Part shown: positions 1 through 10,219 of the stretch, one piece after another | Layout: each line of letters starts with the position of its first letter | Position numbering within the stretch: the first letter of the stretch is position 1 | Origin: Onychomys torridus | Lineage: Eukaryota; Chordata; Mammalia; Rodentia; Cricetidae | Assembly: GCF_903995425.1 (NCBI RefSeq) | Contig: NC_050463.1 | Span: 3,786,294-3,850,293 of the forward strand | Direction of reading: 5' to 3' | DNA length: 64,000 bases | Notes under the pieces: generated by a model | What the model saw: the letters and a program-made list of their open reading frames with translations, nothing else | Told to the model about the DNA's origin: nothing | Database searches by the model: none | Made by a program: the position numbers and the translations under genes

Positions 1-189
1 GTTCTTATATTTTTCTCATTTAGTCTTAAGTTTTAAAAACTGCCTCGAGGCTATATGTGTTCAAAATCACAAAATGTTCCTCTACAGTGTATTCTGTACT
101 TCCTTTAGATAGGCCTGTGTGGCTTAAACAAGTTGATAGTTTGAATTCCAGTTGGATAAAGATTTGGTAAGGGATACACTTCTGTCATT

Positions 190-800
190 GCAGAAAGATC
201 CACAGAATCATTATGGATTTCTCTTCAGCTCTTCCAGTCTTCAAGAACAACTGTACATGGCAAGGAGACAGTGGAAGTCACAAGAAAGATAGCAAACCTC
301 TAGCTAAAGAGCAAAAGGAGATATTGAGCATATACATCAAAGCTCAGTTTGGCCCATTGGAAGTCAAGTTTAAATGCTATACATTGTCATAGAAAATGTT
401 CTATGAAACAGAGTCTTACATTACCTGATAAATTTTTTCTGCAAGTCTTAGCTGCTTTGACCTGTACAACTGCAGTGAGTGACAATGAGTGTGTGTATTG
501 GTCTAACATTACTCATCCTTTGTACCAACTGTGGATTGGATGGATGTAGCTTCTGTTAATAATACTAATGTCTCTGTGCTTATGACTGAATCTTGAGACA
601 GTAATAGAGTCATTCATTCATCTTAAGAAGGGAGTGCATTTAATTTTTCCTTGGGGATTTGAATCACTTCACAATTGTATAGAACAACAAAACATTTGTA
701 TTCCTAGTAAAGTCAAAATGGAGTAAGTTCCAAGAGCTACCAGATCTACTTATCCTATGGATGGATCACTTTTCAATCTATTCCCTAGATTTTACTCACC
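190..800 (+). pseudogene. possible degraded class II ERV env fragment
   Basis: A short open stretch (349-549 and its shifted continuation) reads like the surface part of a betaretrovirus-type Env: a hydrophobic leader-like segment, then a YWSNITHP-type motif, then Asn-rich sequon-like residues. Stops and frameshifts interrupt it. It lies upstream of a same-strand LTR at about 985-1440, as env would. The match is by eye only and could be chance; no function is expected. Confidence 0.3.
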
Positions 801-984
801 TTCATTATAATGTAACAAATAATACTGCTCATAGCTTTTATTCTTATCCTTGACTGCAGAAAAAGTTTATAATTTCCTTGCTTATAGCATTAGCATACTC
901 ATACATCAAATGACAATAGAGTTTATCTACATCTGAAATCAAAACCACTCAGGATATTTTGCATTTAAAACTTTTTTAATGAGG

Positions 985-1440
985 AAAATGATGGAACATG
1001 GTCCAGGACTGGAGTCATGTAAGGGGAATTCTGGGTGCTTGTAAGAACACTGCAAGAAAACAAGACAGGATTCTTGTGACCTTAGTTTCTTCAAAACATG
1101 GCATTATTATTGGAATGTATTATTGTGCTAGTCTTAGGTGTAGCAAAAGGAAATGAATTTACTTCATATTTCTCATTATTATTGTTATTCAATTAAATGT
1201 TCAAACTACACATCCCTAAGGAAAATCATGATTTCCATGTCTGACATGTGAAGTTATGGTATACAGCTTAAACTCAGGAGAATGTTACTCATTGACCTTT
1301 TTAACCCATAGAATATAAATTGTCTGGAGCTCTGAATCATTTTGGCTATTGCATGAGATTCTGTTCATGGCATTTAGAGGCTACATTCTCCCTTGTCCCA
1401 CTGCCTGTAGAGACAAGGCTGTGCCCTCACAACTTGTAAA
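985..1440 (+). mobile_element. LTR remnant (family C in this window)
   Basis: This stretch aligns by eye with the reverse complement of the LTRs at 20964-21395, 12640-13075 and 10925-11362. Shared blocks include the start (gtccagga), the middle (ctcattat) and a polyadenylation-side block (taaattgtctggagctctga). The AATAAA is degraded. It is an old retroviral LTR, probably class II because the 20964 copy adjoins a Lys-like primer-binding site. The next ~120 bases (to 1560) are also shared with 37430-37600. Confidence 0.55.
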
Positions 1441-1560
1441 CTTTATGTTTTTTAAAGATAAGGTCTCATATACTCCAGTATTTTTGAATTGGAGCAGTGA
1501 TGGCTCTAAAAGGTCATGCCAACATTGAACCAAATACTTACTTTATCATGGTAAGTTTTA

Positions 1561-2435
1561 CTTGTTAGATACTGTAAGCTACAGAAATATGAAATAAGAA
1601 TTCAGCTGACTATGGCAAAACCTACAACCTGGAAGAGTTAAGAACTCTTCCAGAGGATAAAGCCAAGTATCAAGGAGTCTTGATGATGTTGGCTTTTGAA
1701 TATTAGCTGTTTCCTAAAATTAATTTCTCATGTTCTATCATAGCTTTTCCATTCCTAGAACAGTGTGTTTGATCATTCATTGGGCACAATTTACCCTATA
1801 AAATTAAAGCATTTGGATAACATATCCCAACTGTGCTAAAAGCAGTCACACAGCCAGACCCCTAATTTCAGACCTCTTTGCAATGATTGTCATTAGCAAC
1901 ATCCGACCAAGACCTTCTCTGGATGAAAGTATCTTATCTGAGATACTTCCCAGACTTTCCAAGAATAGAAAGCATCCAGACTATCTGTTAGTTCCTGAGG
2001 GAAGATAAAAATTTAGTATGAGATAACAACCCAGGACAGGTGGAAGTGCTACTTAAGCTTAACTTTCCTCTGTCCACGTCTTATCTCTAGGTCTAGATTT
2101 CTTAACTCAGAACTAAAGGATTTTTGCTTACCAGGTATATCAAGCTAACTCAGGTTGTCTAGCTGACAAGTGTACTTCCCCCACCCTGCCAGAAAATGGC
2201 ACAGTCTAGACAGATATGGCTCCAGAGGAAAGAAAAGACAGTTTTATTTCTACTCATGACCTAGTGATATAGATTTCTAACATTTTACCTAACCACTTCT
2301 AAGAATATAGTTGGAGCACATACATTCCTTTTACAATCTATTAATTGAATTTAGCCTTCAGTTGATTCTATTCTCCACCAGCCACTTCCCTTTTTGGTTG
2401 TTAATGATAGCTGAAAATCACTGCTTTTTGGGTAG
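1561..2435. other. unassigned interspersed sequence
   Basis: No coding exon, RNA gene or recognisable repeat head stands out. AT-rich sequence with stops in all frames. Confidence 0.4.
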
Positions 2436-2439
2436 ATCA

Positions 2440-2925
2440 TTTCTCCTCTCTGTTTGACCCTGTGGAATTCAAGCCTGTATGATGTTACCTTGGCCAGAGA
2501 ATTGCTGCTTTGTATGGATATATAACTGAAATACCTGAGAGACTTGGGAAGAACTAGAAGACAGAGACTTGAGGAGGATTAGAAGAATGAGATGGAAGAT
2601 GGGCAAGAACTAGATGAGGAAGAACTAGATGATGAATAGCCAGATGGAAAAGAACTAGATGGGGAAAAACTAGATGAAAAAAATTGAGATATAGTTTAGA
2701 GAGTAGAGATGAAAAATGTAGAGAGAAATCAGGCAAGAAAAGAGCTAAGTATGAGAACAGAATTGAAGCTGTGTAGATAGATTTTGACTCAGAGGAATAA
2801 AGTGAATGGACTAAAGAGTTTTGAGTAAGTTGATTTATTAGAAAATCCATCAGATTGATTAATCCATTGCTTGTATCATCTCTTCTGGAACTCCAGGAAA
2901 ACACCATAGAGGGGCTGGACCCCAA
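2440..2925 (+). mobile_element. probable LTR with purine-rich degenerate repeats
   Basis: About 2560-2700 holds imperfect repeats of an aagaactagatgrggaa unit. A polyadenylation signal (ggaataaagtgaatgg) lies near 2795, followed by a U5-like segment. This resembles the layout of a rodent ERVK LTR with tandem purine repeats. Neither end nor a TSD could be fixed. The minus ORF across it is a shadow. Confidence 0.4.
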
Positions 2926-3393
2926 TAATCTTTGATAACTCAATAAGGTAAAAACACTATAATGAATCTCTGACTTTATCGCTTTATTTCAATGAAACTC
3001 TTTGCTTATAAATGCCAAGAAAAGAATAAATTTAAAAGTCCAATATCTGTGCCACCAAGGTTGCTGAAAGTTACTTGCAGCCAAGCCTTATGACTTGAGT
3101 TGAGAAGGGTACCGACTACTGAACACTCTGCTCTCACCTCTACAAATGCAGTCTTGCATATACAACCAACCTTGAACTCTTCACCCAACTGCTTCCACCT
3201 ACCAATTACTGGGATGACAAGTTTCATGAACAACCCTTGTTTACTCAGAGGCCTGGTGCATGCTGGGTCATCATTCTATGCCTTGAGATTCATCTGAGCT
3301 TGAAAACATTGACATAGCAGACTTGTGTGATACATAACTGCACATCAAGAAGCTCTTAAAAAATGCAAACAAACCAAAAACTTTATTACAATG

Positions 3394-3395
<2 letters not shown>

Positions 3396-3441
<46 letters not shown>
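3396..3441. repeat. (TG)n microsatellite
   Basis: Uninterrupted TG dinucleotide run of about 23 units. Confidence 0.97.
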
Positions 3442-3442
<1 letters not shown>

Positions 3443-3545
3443 GACCAAAGGTCTCTGTCAGTTTCCTGGGTTGCTTTTGAACTCACATTGACCCTTGAAC
3501 TCCAGATACTCCTGCATCTGCCTCTAAGTTCCTAAAACACATGCC
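3442..3545 (-). mobile_element. old B1 SINE fragment
   Basis: Reads on the minus strand as a decayed B1 (cctgcatctgcctctaa and a gaactca block), next to the TG run. Strongly diverged. Confidence 0.45.
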
Positions 3546-4971
3546 TGTATCAACAAGTGAGGAAGGTGAGGCACAGAGAAGCACAGGACACACAGCCAGA
3601 GGTGTATGAAAAGACTAGAATATTCCTTCGATTGAGTGGGAATCCAGAAACTTCCTTGAGGTAGAAAGCCATCTCCTCTCCATGAAGAGTGGAAAAAGCA
3701 CCATCATCCAAGCTTCTTTGGATTCTAAATATCCAGAGAATTGTGTGTCATCCAGAGCAACAGGTGAAGCTTAAGGCATTGTTTAAGAAGACCCAGAGGC
3801 ATGTGGCTCTGGCCTAGCTGGCCACAACCCAGATATAGCACTGTAGGATTTCTACAAAGTTCAAGAGGACATCCTAGCCCCAGAATCATGCCCAGGAGGC
3901 CCTAGAAAAGGACAAGGACAAGAAAGTGGGTTCCCTCCTGGCTCACTGTTGTGGCCCATTAAGCTGAGGTTACACAGAAGTGAGCATCTTACAAGCTGGC
4001 AATGTCTTATAAAATCAGACCATTTCTAACATGGGAGTATGGGGCACAGAGAAAAAAGAGATTCCTAGACAAATCTACTTTTGGTGTGATGCCAAGACTG
4101 GCAATTGTAACTGTGGTAACAGAGTTCAGCCCTTAATGCTCTCTCTAATTATCCCCATTTGAAGTAACAGATACAGACTGAGGAAGCTACTCACACAGTC
4201 ATAAAATGGATCATTAGCCAGGATTTGAACCCATTTTCCATCCACCATCTACCACTTTAACATTCTTTAAATTATATGTATTTATTAATGTGGGGGACAA
4301 GGCAGGCACGTATGGAGGTCAGAGGACAAATTGGCTGAATCATTTTTTTCTCCTCAACCATATGGGTCCCAGGATTAAAAACTCAAGTAGAGACAGGCTT
4401 TGCAGCAAGTGCCTTCACCCCCTAAGTCATTATACGGGGTCACAATTGGATCTTTTGTGTGTGTTCTTTGTGTGCATGCACAGGTGTGGAAGTCAAAGGT
4501 TAACCTTGGACATCCTATAAAATGAGATTAAAATCCAAATGATGTTTATGATTTACTAGGCATAGCCAGCAGCCTCAGAATCTTTCACCTGATTGGCCAA
4601 CAGATACCAGGAAGTGAAAGGTTAACAAGACAAATTATTTCTTGGCCTGCAGGCAATATTAGGTCTTGTTCTGATTTGCTGTGAGCAGACAGGGCTGGGT
4701 GTCAAGAAAACTTTATTAATAGATGTCAAAGTATGATTTGGAATCCATTCAGGGTTGTAAATAAATATACTTCCTTAGATCCCCCCACAAAAAAACATAT
4801 TAGGGACATTGTTAGCCACTGGGTTATACCAATAAAAGTCCCTAGTCAGGTTGGCTACTGGAGTGAATCAGTGACCGTTTACCAAGCTGCCCAGTAGAGG
4901 TGCAGATGTCCCTGGTGCATGCCTGGATGGGTGTGGCCACTCACAGAGTGTTTTCCCCCACCATATCACAG

Positions 4972-5173
4972 AACTGTCAAAAGATATCTTCATGCTGAAG
5001 AGCGCTCTGAAGGTGCAGCAGGCCTGCTCAGAAATCTTTGAGGAGGAAGCTTCGTGTGGCCAAGTGACAGCCTTGTAGCAGGTGACTGAGGTACTGGCTC
5101 ATGTGATAGAAGCCACAGGCAGAGCAGTCTGAGAGCACACAGGGATGGCTGACAGGATCTATGCTTATCAGTG
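4972..5173 (+). pseudogene. candidate decayed exon of unidentified gene
   Basis: An acceptor-like site (ccccaccatatcacag) precedes a reading frame of about 67 codons that looks protein-like: helical and rich in Glu, Ala and Val, with the motif QACSEIFEEEA. Two in-frame stops interrupt it, a TAG after about 36 codons and a TGA about 20 codons later. The 3' end has only a poor donor. It lies 250 bases before a clean 66-base exon on the same strand and may belong to the same ancestral gene. I do not recognise the protein. It could be chance sequence. Confidence 0.3.
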
Positions 5174-5309
5174 CACCTCAGGGTCATTTTCCTGAGTCAG
5201 TCATCAGTGGACACTGAACATGGGATTTTGACTCAGGTACAGAGATATGTAAGTGTGTCTGGGTATGGATGGGCCTCCCCTCGTCTCCTTCCTTCTACTC
5301 TACTCTACA

Positions 5310-5402
5310 TCTTTGTTTTGAGGCAGGGTCTTATCTGATACTGGATGACCTCCAATTCACCATGTAGCCAAGGATGACTTTGAACCTTTGATCCCTCTGT
5401 TT
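5310..5402 (-). mobile_element. B1 SINE fragment
   Basis: Minus-strand B1 3' half: gaggcagggtcttat on the + strand, then the caattcaccatgtagcc block. Old and truncated. Confidence 0.6.
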
Positions 5403-5423
5403 CCCCTTCTCCTGTCCCCACAG

Positions 5424-5489
5424 ATGGAGGCCCAGAAGCATGGTGCTTTTGTGGATTTATATAACAGCCATCTTCTGTATGTCATTCAG
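5424..5489 (+). CDS. 66-bp coding exon of unidentified small gene
   Basis: A strong pyrimidine-rich acceptor (ttccccttctcctgtcccca then cag) precedes an open 22-codon exon that begins ATG GAG GCC CAG and ends in a consensus donor (CAG|gtgagt at 5490). The exon is in phase 0 and joins in frame to a second candidate exon at 5742, across a 252-base intron with its own acceptor (tttcactgcag). The encoded segment (MEAQKHGAF...) is unrecognised. The first ATG could be a start codon or an internal Met if upstream exons exist. The next exon is split by a retrovirus, so the gene is probably inactive in this allele. Confidence 0.5.
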
Positions 5490-5741
5490 GTGAGTCCATT
5501 GACTCCTGATTCCATCTTTGAGTTCCCAGTTTCCTTCAGCATTCCTGTCACTGCCTAGGCCTCAGTTTCTCCTTCTGTACTGGGACAGACTTGTGGCATC
5601 TGTGAACCTCGTGACCATAGGCCTAACTCATGGAGCATTAACAAACTTAGGCCTGAAGGGGGGAAATGCAAGGATCAGTAGAGGACTCAACAGGTGCACT
5701 AGGCTGTGCCTCTGCTTGTGTCCCCTACCATTTCACTGCAG

Positions 5742-5750
5742 GAACAGATG
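5742..5750 (+). pseudogene. first 9 bases of terminal exon, left of ERV insertion
   Basis: The exon begins after the acceptor at 5740-5741 with GAA CAG ATG. Its last six bases (CAGATG, 5745-5750) are the left copy of the ERV target-site duplication. The reading frame resumes after the ERV at 10226. Confidence 0.5.
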
Positions 5751-6065
5751 TGTAGAGAGCTGCGTGTAGCCGCACCCTAAAGATGGCTCTGGCTTCTACC
5801 CTCTGCCTTCCTGATGGCAAACACTCTTTATGGTAAACAGCTCCTTATTTGGCTATGGCTGGATTCGTGTGCTGCTGGCATATGCGTGAACCTGTGGACA
5901 GTGCCCACGTGGCTGCTTGGGGTTGGCAGCCCAGCCCTACTTAGGTGCTGGGAGAGGCTTGCCCCGGGGAGAGAGACACAATGCAATTAATCAAAGGTCT
6001 GAATAAACTGTAATGAGAAGGATCCCAGTGTTGCGTCTTCCTTGCTGGTCGTGGCGGGCGCGACA
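5751..6065 (+). repeat. 5' LTR of class II ERV
   Basis: Starts TGTAGAGAGC and ends CGCGACA, so TG...CA. It carries a poly(A) signal AATAAA at 6002-6007. Matches the 3' LTR over its full 315 bases with about 9 differences, clustered at the start, near 5960 and in the last 20 bases. Confidence 0.95.
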
Positions 6066-6067
6066 AG

Positions 6068-6087
6068 TGGTGGCCTCCTACAGGGAC
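6068..6087 (+). promoter_or_regulatory. primer-binding site region
   Basis: Two bases after the LTR, a TGG trinucleotide begins tggtggcctcctacagggac. Its last part (acagggac) fits a Lys-type PBS and its first part is diverged. The same two-base ag spacer precedes the PBS-like site of the antisense ERV at 20944-20961. The tRNA used is uncertain. Confidence 0.45.
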
Positions 6088-6385
6088 AATTACCACGGCT
6101 CTCTCCGGATCCAGAACTCATTTACAGTCAGGCGGTATACCGGTAAGTCCTCAGAAAAAACTGGGGATCCGCGACAAAAGCGGGTAACTCTCACCTGTAG
6201 AAGGGAGAGCGGGATAGCAGAGCTGCGATAAAAGCAGACGGGTAATTCTAGAGCCGTGATAAAAGCGGACGGGTAATTAGACAAAACAAACAGGGAAACC
6301 GGAGGGCTGGAGCAATTCTGCAGAGGCTCTGAGAAACCTCCGAGAAACTTCTCAAATTGAGGAAAGAAAAAAAAAGTATACTAAC

Positions 6386-6600
6386 ATGGGCGCTTCCTCC
6401 TCGCACCCAATTTTTTTGGCTCTTAACGAGCTGCTTCTCTCTAAGAAATTGAAAATAAAAAAACACACCCTAGCATGGTTTCTGCAAGAGTGTGATGTAA
6501 TTGCTCCTTGGTTTGCAATTTCAGGAAGCCTTACAGTGCCTTCCTGGGAGAAATTGGGAAGAGACCTAGATTTGGATACTGGAGCAGATCGCAGGTGCAG
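6386..6600 (+). pseudogene. gag matrix start, joined to protease remnant
   Basis: The ATG at 6386 opens MGASSS, a typical N-myristoylation start of betaretroviral Gag. About 60 residues of matrix-like sequence (LAWFLQECDVIAPWF) follow. Then the reading changes abruptly to the protease active-site region (LDTGAD), without capsid, nucleocapsid or dUTPase. The simplest explanation is a deletion of well over 1 kb between matrix and protease. A small direct repeat (gcagatcgcag) lies just after the active-site triplet and shifts the frame. Confidence 0.75.
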
Positions 6601-6617
6601 ATCGCAGTATCATAGCT

Positions 6618-6971
6618 AGCAAAGATTGGCCTCGAGGTTGGCCTATACAGGCTTCCTCACAAACATTGCAGGGACTGGGTTATGCCAGTGTTCCAAATGT
6701 TAGTGCAAATTTGTTAAATTGGCAAGATTCCGAAGGTCACTCTGGCGTTATACAACCCTATGTCCTTGAGCTTCCAGTGTCCCTCTGGGGGAGGGATCTT
6801 ATGAAATCCATGGGCTTTCAGTTAAGTAATGAATACTCCAAAGAATCTAAAAATATTATGAAAAACATGGGGTGTCATCCTGATTTTGGCCTGGGAAAAT
6901 TTTTACAAGGCAAAAAGGAGCCAATACAAACAGTACCTAGGAAACCCAAACAAGGGTTGGGTTTTTCCTAG
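6618..6971 (+). pseudogene. protease C-terminal part with G-patch
   Basis: An open frame continues the retroviral aspartic protease after the active site (Trp-rich segment, then LPVSLWGRDL) into a G-patch (NMGCHPDFGLGKFLQGK), a mark of betaretroviral Pro. It ends at TAG 6969-6971, just past a GGGTTTT slippery heptamer at 6959-6965. The frame is out of register with the DTGAD triplet upstream, so no intact protease can be made. Confidence 0.8.
6959..6965 (+). promoter_or_regulatory. pro-pol -1 frameshift heptamer
   Basis: GGGTTTT lies in the right phase (G GGT TTT in the pro frame) with a pro stop codon four bases later. The -1 frame continues straight into pol (FFLGAAEE). This matches the X XXY YYZ rule for retroviral -1 frameshifting. 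Confidence 0.7.
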
Positions 6972-8395
6972 GGGCCGCTGAGGAGGGCATTCCCATAACC
7001 TGGGTAACGGAGGAGCCAGTTTGGGTTCCTCAGTGGCCACTCTCCTCTGAGAAATTACATGCTGCATATCAATTAGTGAAAGAGCAATTAGAGAAAGGGC
7101 ATATTAAACCCTCTCTTTCTCCCTGGAATACACCCGTATTTGTCATCAAGAAGAAATCAGGAAAATGGAGATTGTTACATGATCTTAGAGCTATAAATGA
7201 ACAAATGAGAATTATGGGACCTGTACAGCGTGGTCTTCCATTGCTGTCAGCCTTGCCTGAAAATTGGCCTATTATTGTGGTAGATATTAAGGACTGCTTC
7301 TTTTCCATTCCACTGAATAGCAAGGACAGTGAGAGATTTGCTTTCACTTTACCGTCCACTAATCATGAGGAACCTGATAAAAGATATCAGTGGGTTGTAT
7401 TGCCACAAGGCATGGCCAACAGTCCTACAATGTGTCAATTATTTGTAGCAACTGCTTTAGAACCTTTGAGAGCACGTTTTCCAGGCTTAAAATGCCTCCA
7501 TTATATGGATGATATACTGTTAGCAGCTAAGGAAGAGAGCATTCTTCAAGAAGCATATAGCTCACTTGTAGAACTGCTAAAGCAAAAGGGACTCTGTATT
7601 GCCCCTGAGAAGGTGCAACAGAGCAAAGTTGTCAATTATCTTGGCTCTAAAATAAATAATCATTATATCATGCCACAAAAGGTAGAGTTAAGGAAGTATC
7701 ATCTTTGCACACTGAATGATTTTCAAAAATTATTAGGAGATATAAATTGGATAAGAGGAAGTTTAGGAATGGCCAATTATGAGTTAAAACCATTGTATGA
7801 TATTTTAATTGGAGATGCAGCCTTGGATTCACCGAGGCAATTAACCAATGCAGCCCGAGAAGCCTTAACAAAATTAGAAGATAGACTACAAAGAGCTTTT
7901 CTTCAAAGAGTACAAAATAATGAGGATATTACCCTGTGCATTCTGCCTACCCAGTTACAACCTATGGGAATTTTATGGCAAAAAGGACCCTTGTTATGGA
8001 TTTATACTAAAATCTCACCTGCAAAATCAATTGAGTATTATCCTATTGCTGTAGCATTACTTGCGCAACAGGGTATTCAACAATGTTTACAATATTTTGG
8101 GACATCACCACAAACGCTAGTTGTTCCTTATGATTCTACTCAAGTCAAGGTATTATGTGCTGCCATAGATGATTGGGCAATACTGCGTTGTACCTATCTA
8201 GGACACATAGATTGCCATTATCCTAAACATCCACTATTAACTTTCTTTAAAGAACATCCTGTAGTTTTCCCTAAAGTAACTGCTTCAAAGCCCATTCCAG
8301 GAGCAAGTGTTATATTTACAGATGGGTCTAAGACAGGCTGTGGTGCTTATATGGTGGATTCTAATGAACCTGTAAAGCATTCTTGCCAGGTGCAC
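6966..8395 (+). pseudogene. pol: reverse transcriptase and start of RNase H
   Basis: The frame opens at the frameshift site and stays open for about 470 codons. RT landmarks in order: SPWNTPVFVIKKKSGKWR (finger), VVDIKDCFFSIPL (first catalytic Asp), LPQGMANSPTMCQ, and YMDDILLAA (catalytic YMDD, near 7504). The connection domain ends in the RNase H start FTDGSKTGCGAY near 8316. A single-base indel near 8385 breaks the frame within RNase H. The RT core itself looks intact. Confidence 0.93.
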
Positions 8396-9015
8396 CTCAA
8401 CAGGTGGAGCTTTCAATAGTTCTTGAAGTTTTCAAGGCTTGTCCATTTGCATTTAATTTAGTGTCAGATTCTAGTTATGTTGTTAATGCTTTAAAAAGCC
8501 TTGAATGTGCAGGGCCCATCAAATCTTCTAGCCCAGTTAGCTCATTGTTTGGCCAATTACAGAAACTGATCTGGCAACGTAAAAATCCCTTTTTTGTGCA
8601 ACACATCCGTGCACATACTAGTCTGCCAGGTCCATTGGCTAAAGGCAATGATATAGTAGATCAGTGTACCAGACAGGAATGGATGTTTGTGGCTTCTGCC
8701 ATACAACAAGCACATGCTTTCCACAAAGAATTTCATGTTAATGCAAGGACATTACAACAAAAGTTTTCTATCTCACGTGCGGATGCACGAAAGGTGGTAC
8801 TAGATTGTTCCCAATGTGTCATTTTTCATCATCCTTCTAGCTTAGGAGTTAACCCTCGTGGTTTGCTCCCCTTAAAAATATGGCAAATGGATGTTACACA
8901 TATCTCTGAATTTGGACGTGTCAAATATGTACATGTATCTGTTGATACCTGTTCTGGAATCATTCATGCCACCCCAATGGCAGGAGAAAAAGCCTCTCAT
9001 GTCATTGCTAATTGA
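8396..9015 (+). pseudogene. pol: RNase H end and integrase N-terminal half
   Basis: In the shifted frame RNase H continues with the catalytic Glu region (ELSIVLEVF) and Asp (LVSDSSYVVNAL). The integrase zinc-binding HHCC domain follows (HAFHKEFH ... CSQC), then the catalytic core start WQMDVTHISEFG with the first D of DDE. A TGA at 9013-9015 interrupts the core. Confidence 0.88.
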
Positions 9016-9666
9016 TTAGAAGCTTGGGCAGCATGGGGTAAGCCTCAACAGTTAAAGACAGACAATGGTCCTGCATATACTGGACAGAAGTTCACTTCCT
9101 TCTGTCAACAGATGAATGTGCAACTTGTACATGGCCTACCATATAATCCACAAGGTCAAGGCATTGTGGAGCATGCTCATCGCTCCTTGAAGGAGTTGCT
9201 TCAAAAACAAAAAGGGGGAATAGGCTATGGCCGTACCCCTAAGGACAGACTTTCTCTTGCATTATTTACTCTGAATTTTTTGAATTTGGATGCTTCCAAT
9301 TGTCATGCTGCAGATTTATCTAAAAAGTTGTCTAGTTATCTTTTAGGCAATTGGACCAGAGAGTTTGATAACCTGATGGACCAGCTGAGAGTGGCTATTG
9401 TCACGGTGAATTCGACTCGAGTGGATACCGGACTGGTGGAGGGATTGTCTTCCTGGATTGCTATAGCCATGGACCACATGAAGGAGTCGGCGGGAATAGG
9501 AGCCCTAGTAGGCTTACTGGTGCTCACCTCCCTAGTATGCTTGTGGTGCATTTGTCGCATTAGGATCTCACAGCGTCGCCATGCAGCCATGATTGTCCAA
9601 GCCTTTATGGCCATTGATGCAGGACAGTCTCCCCAAGCCTGGTTGGCTACTTTAAAAGATATTTAG
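9016..9666 (+). pseudogene. integrase C-terminal half fused in frame to Env transmembrane tail
   Basis: After the TGA the frame gives the second catalytic Asp (KTDNGPAYTG), PYNPQGQGIVEHAHRSL with the catalytic Glu, and the integrase C-terminal end to about 9330. It then passes without a stop into Env TM sequence: an ectodomain part with an NSTR sequon, a hydrophobic membrane segment (GALVGLLVLTSLVCLWCIC) and a basic cytoplasmic tail ending at 9666. Env surface subunit, furin site and fusion peptide are absent, so a deletion joined integrase to TM in frame. Whether the fusion is ever translated is unknown; no retroviral function is expected. Confidence 0.8.
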
Positions 9667-9889
9667 GCACAGGATGCGAGGCCTGAGCACTGCACTTGAG
9701 GTTATGATATGCTGACCTCAAGAAGAGCAAGTCTGATTGCATGTGGGTTGGTACCCTAACTCCCACATCTGTGAAAAGGGTATCAGACGGGTCTAGTGTT
9801 CTCTGGGTGGACGACGCCTGGACAAACATTAGTACATGTTCCATTTTAGCAGAGATCAGACCTCTACTCTTGCCTGTTGCTTTGTAAAA

Positions 9890-9904
9890 CAAAAAGGGGG
9901 AAAC
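9890..9904 (+). promoter_or_regulatory. polypurine tract
   Basis: aaaaagggggaaac lies directly before the 3' LTR: the plus-strand primer site. Confidence 0.85.
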
Positions 9905-10219
9905 TGTAGAGAGCCACGTGTAGCCGCACCCTAAAGATGGCTCTGGCTTCTACCCTCTGCCTTCCTGATGGCAAACACTCTTTATGGTAAACAGCTCCTT
10001 ATTTGGCTATGGCTGGATTCGTGTGCTGCTGGCATATGCGTGAACCTGTGGACAGTGCCCACGTGGCTGCTTGGGGTTGGCAGCCCAGCCCTACTTAGGT
10101 GCTGGGAGAGGCTTGCCCCAGCGAGAGAGACACAATGCAATTAATCAAAGGTCTGAATAAACTGTAATGAGAAGGATCCCGGTGTTGCATCTTCCTTGCT
10201 GGTCGAGGCGGACTCGACA
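9905..10219 (+). repeat. 3' LTR of class II ERV
   Basis: TGTAGAGAGCC...CTCGACA, 315 bases, with AATAAA at 10156-10161. Followed at once by the right TSD copy. Confidence 0.95.

Larger units (their letters stand above)
5751..10219 (+). mobile_element. class II (ERVK/betaretrovirus-type) provirus with internal deletions
   Basis: A complete proviral outline: 5' LTR 5751-6065, leader, short gag, protease/G-patch, pol, an env tail, polypurine tract, and 3' LTR 9905-10219. It is flanked by identical 6 bp TSDs (CAGATG at 5745-5750 and 10220-10225), the length typical of class II ERVs. By eye the two 315-bp LTRs differ at about 9 positions (near 3%), so it is fairly young. Most of gag plus early pro, and most of env, are deleted. 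Pol has a frameshift near 8385 and a TGA at 9013. It is therefore replication-defective. It sits inside a host terminal exon, sense to the host gene. Confidence 0.93.

Noticed and set aside
2554..2943. 129-codon minus ORF rich in His/Leu/Phe
   Set aside because: Reverse reading of purine-rich repeats inside a probable LTR.
3540..3960. possible further exon of the unknown gene (Lys/Glu-rich frame)
   Set aside because: Three or more stops within 60 codons and no convincing splice pair; too weak to call.
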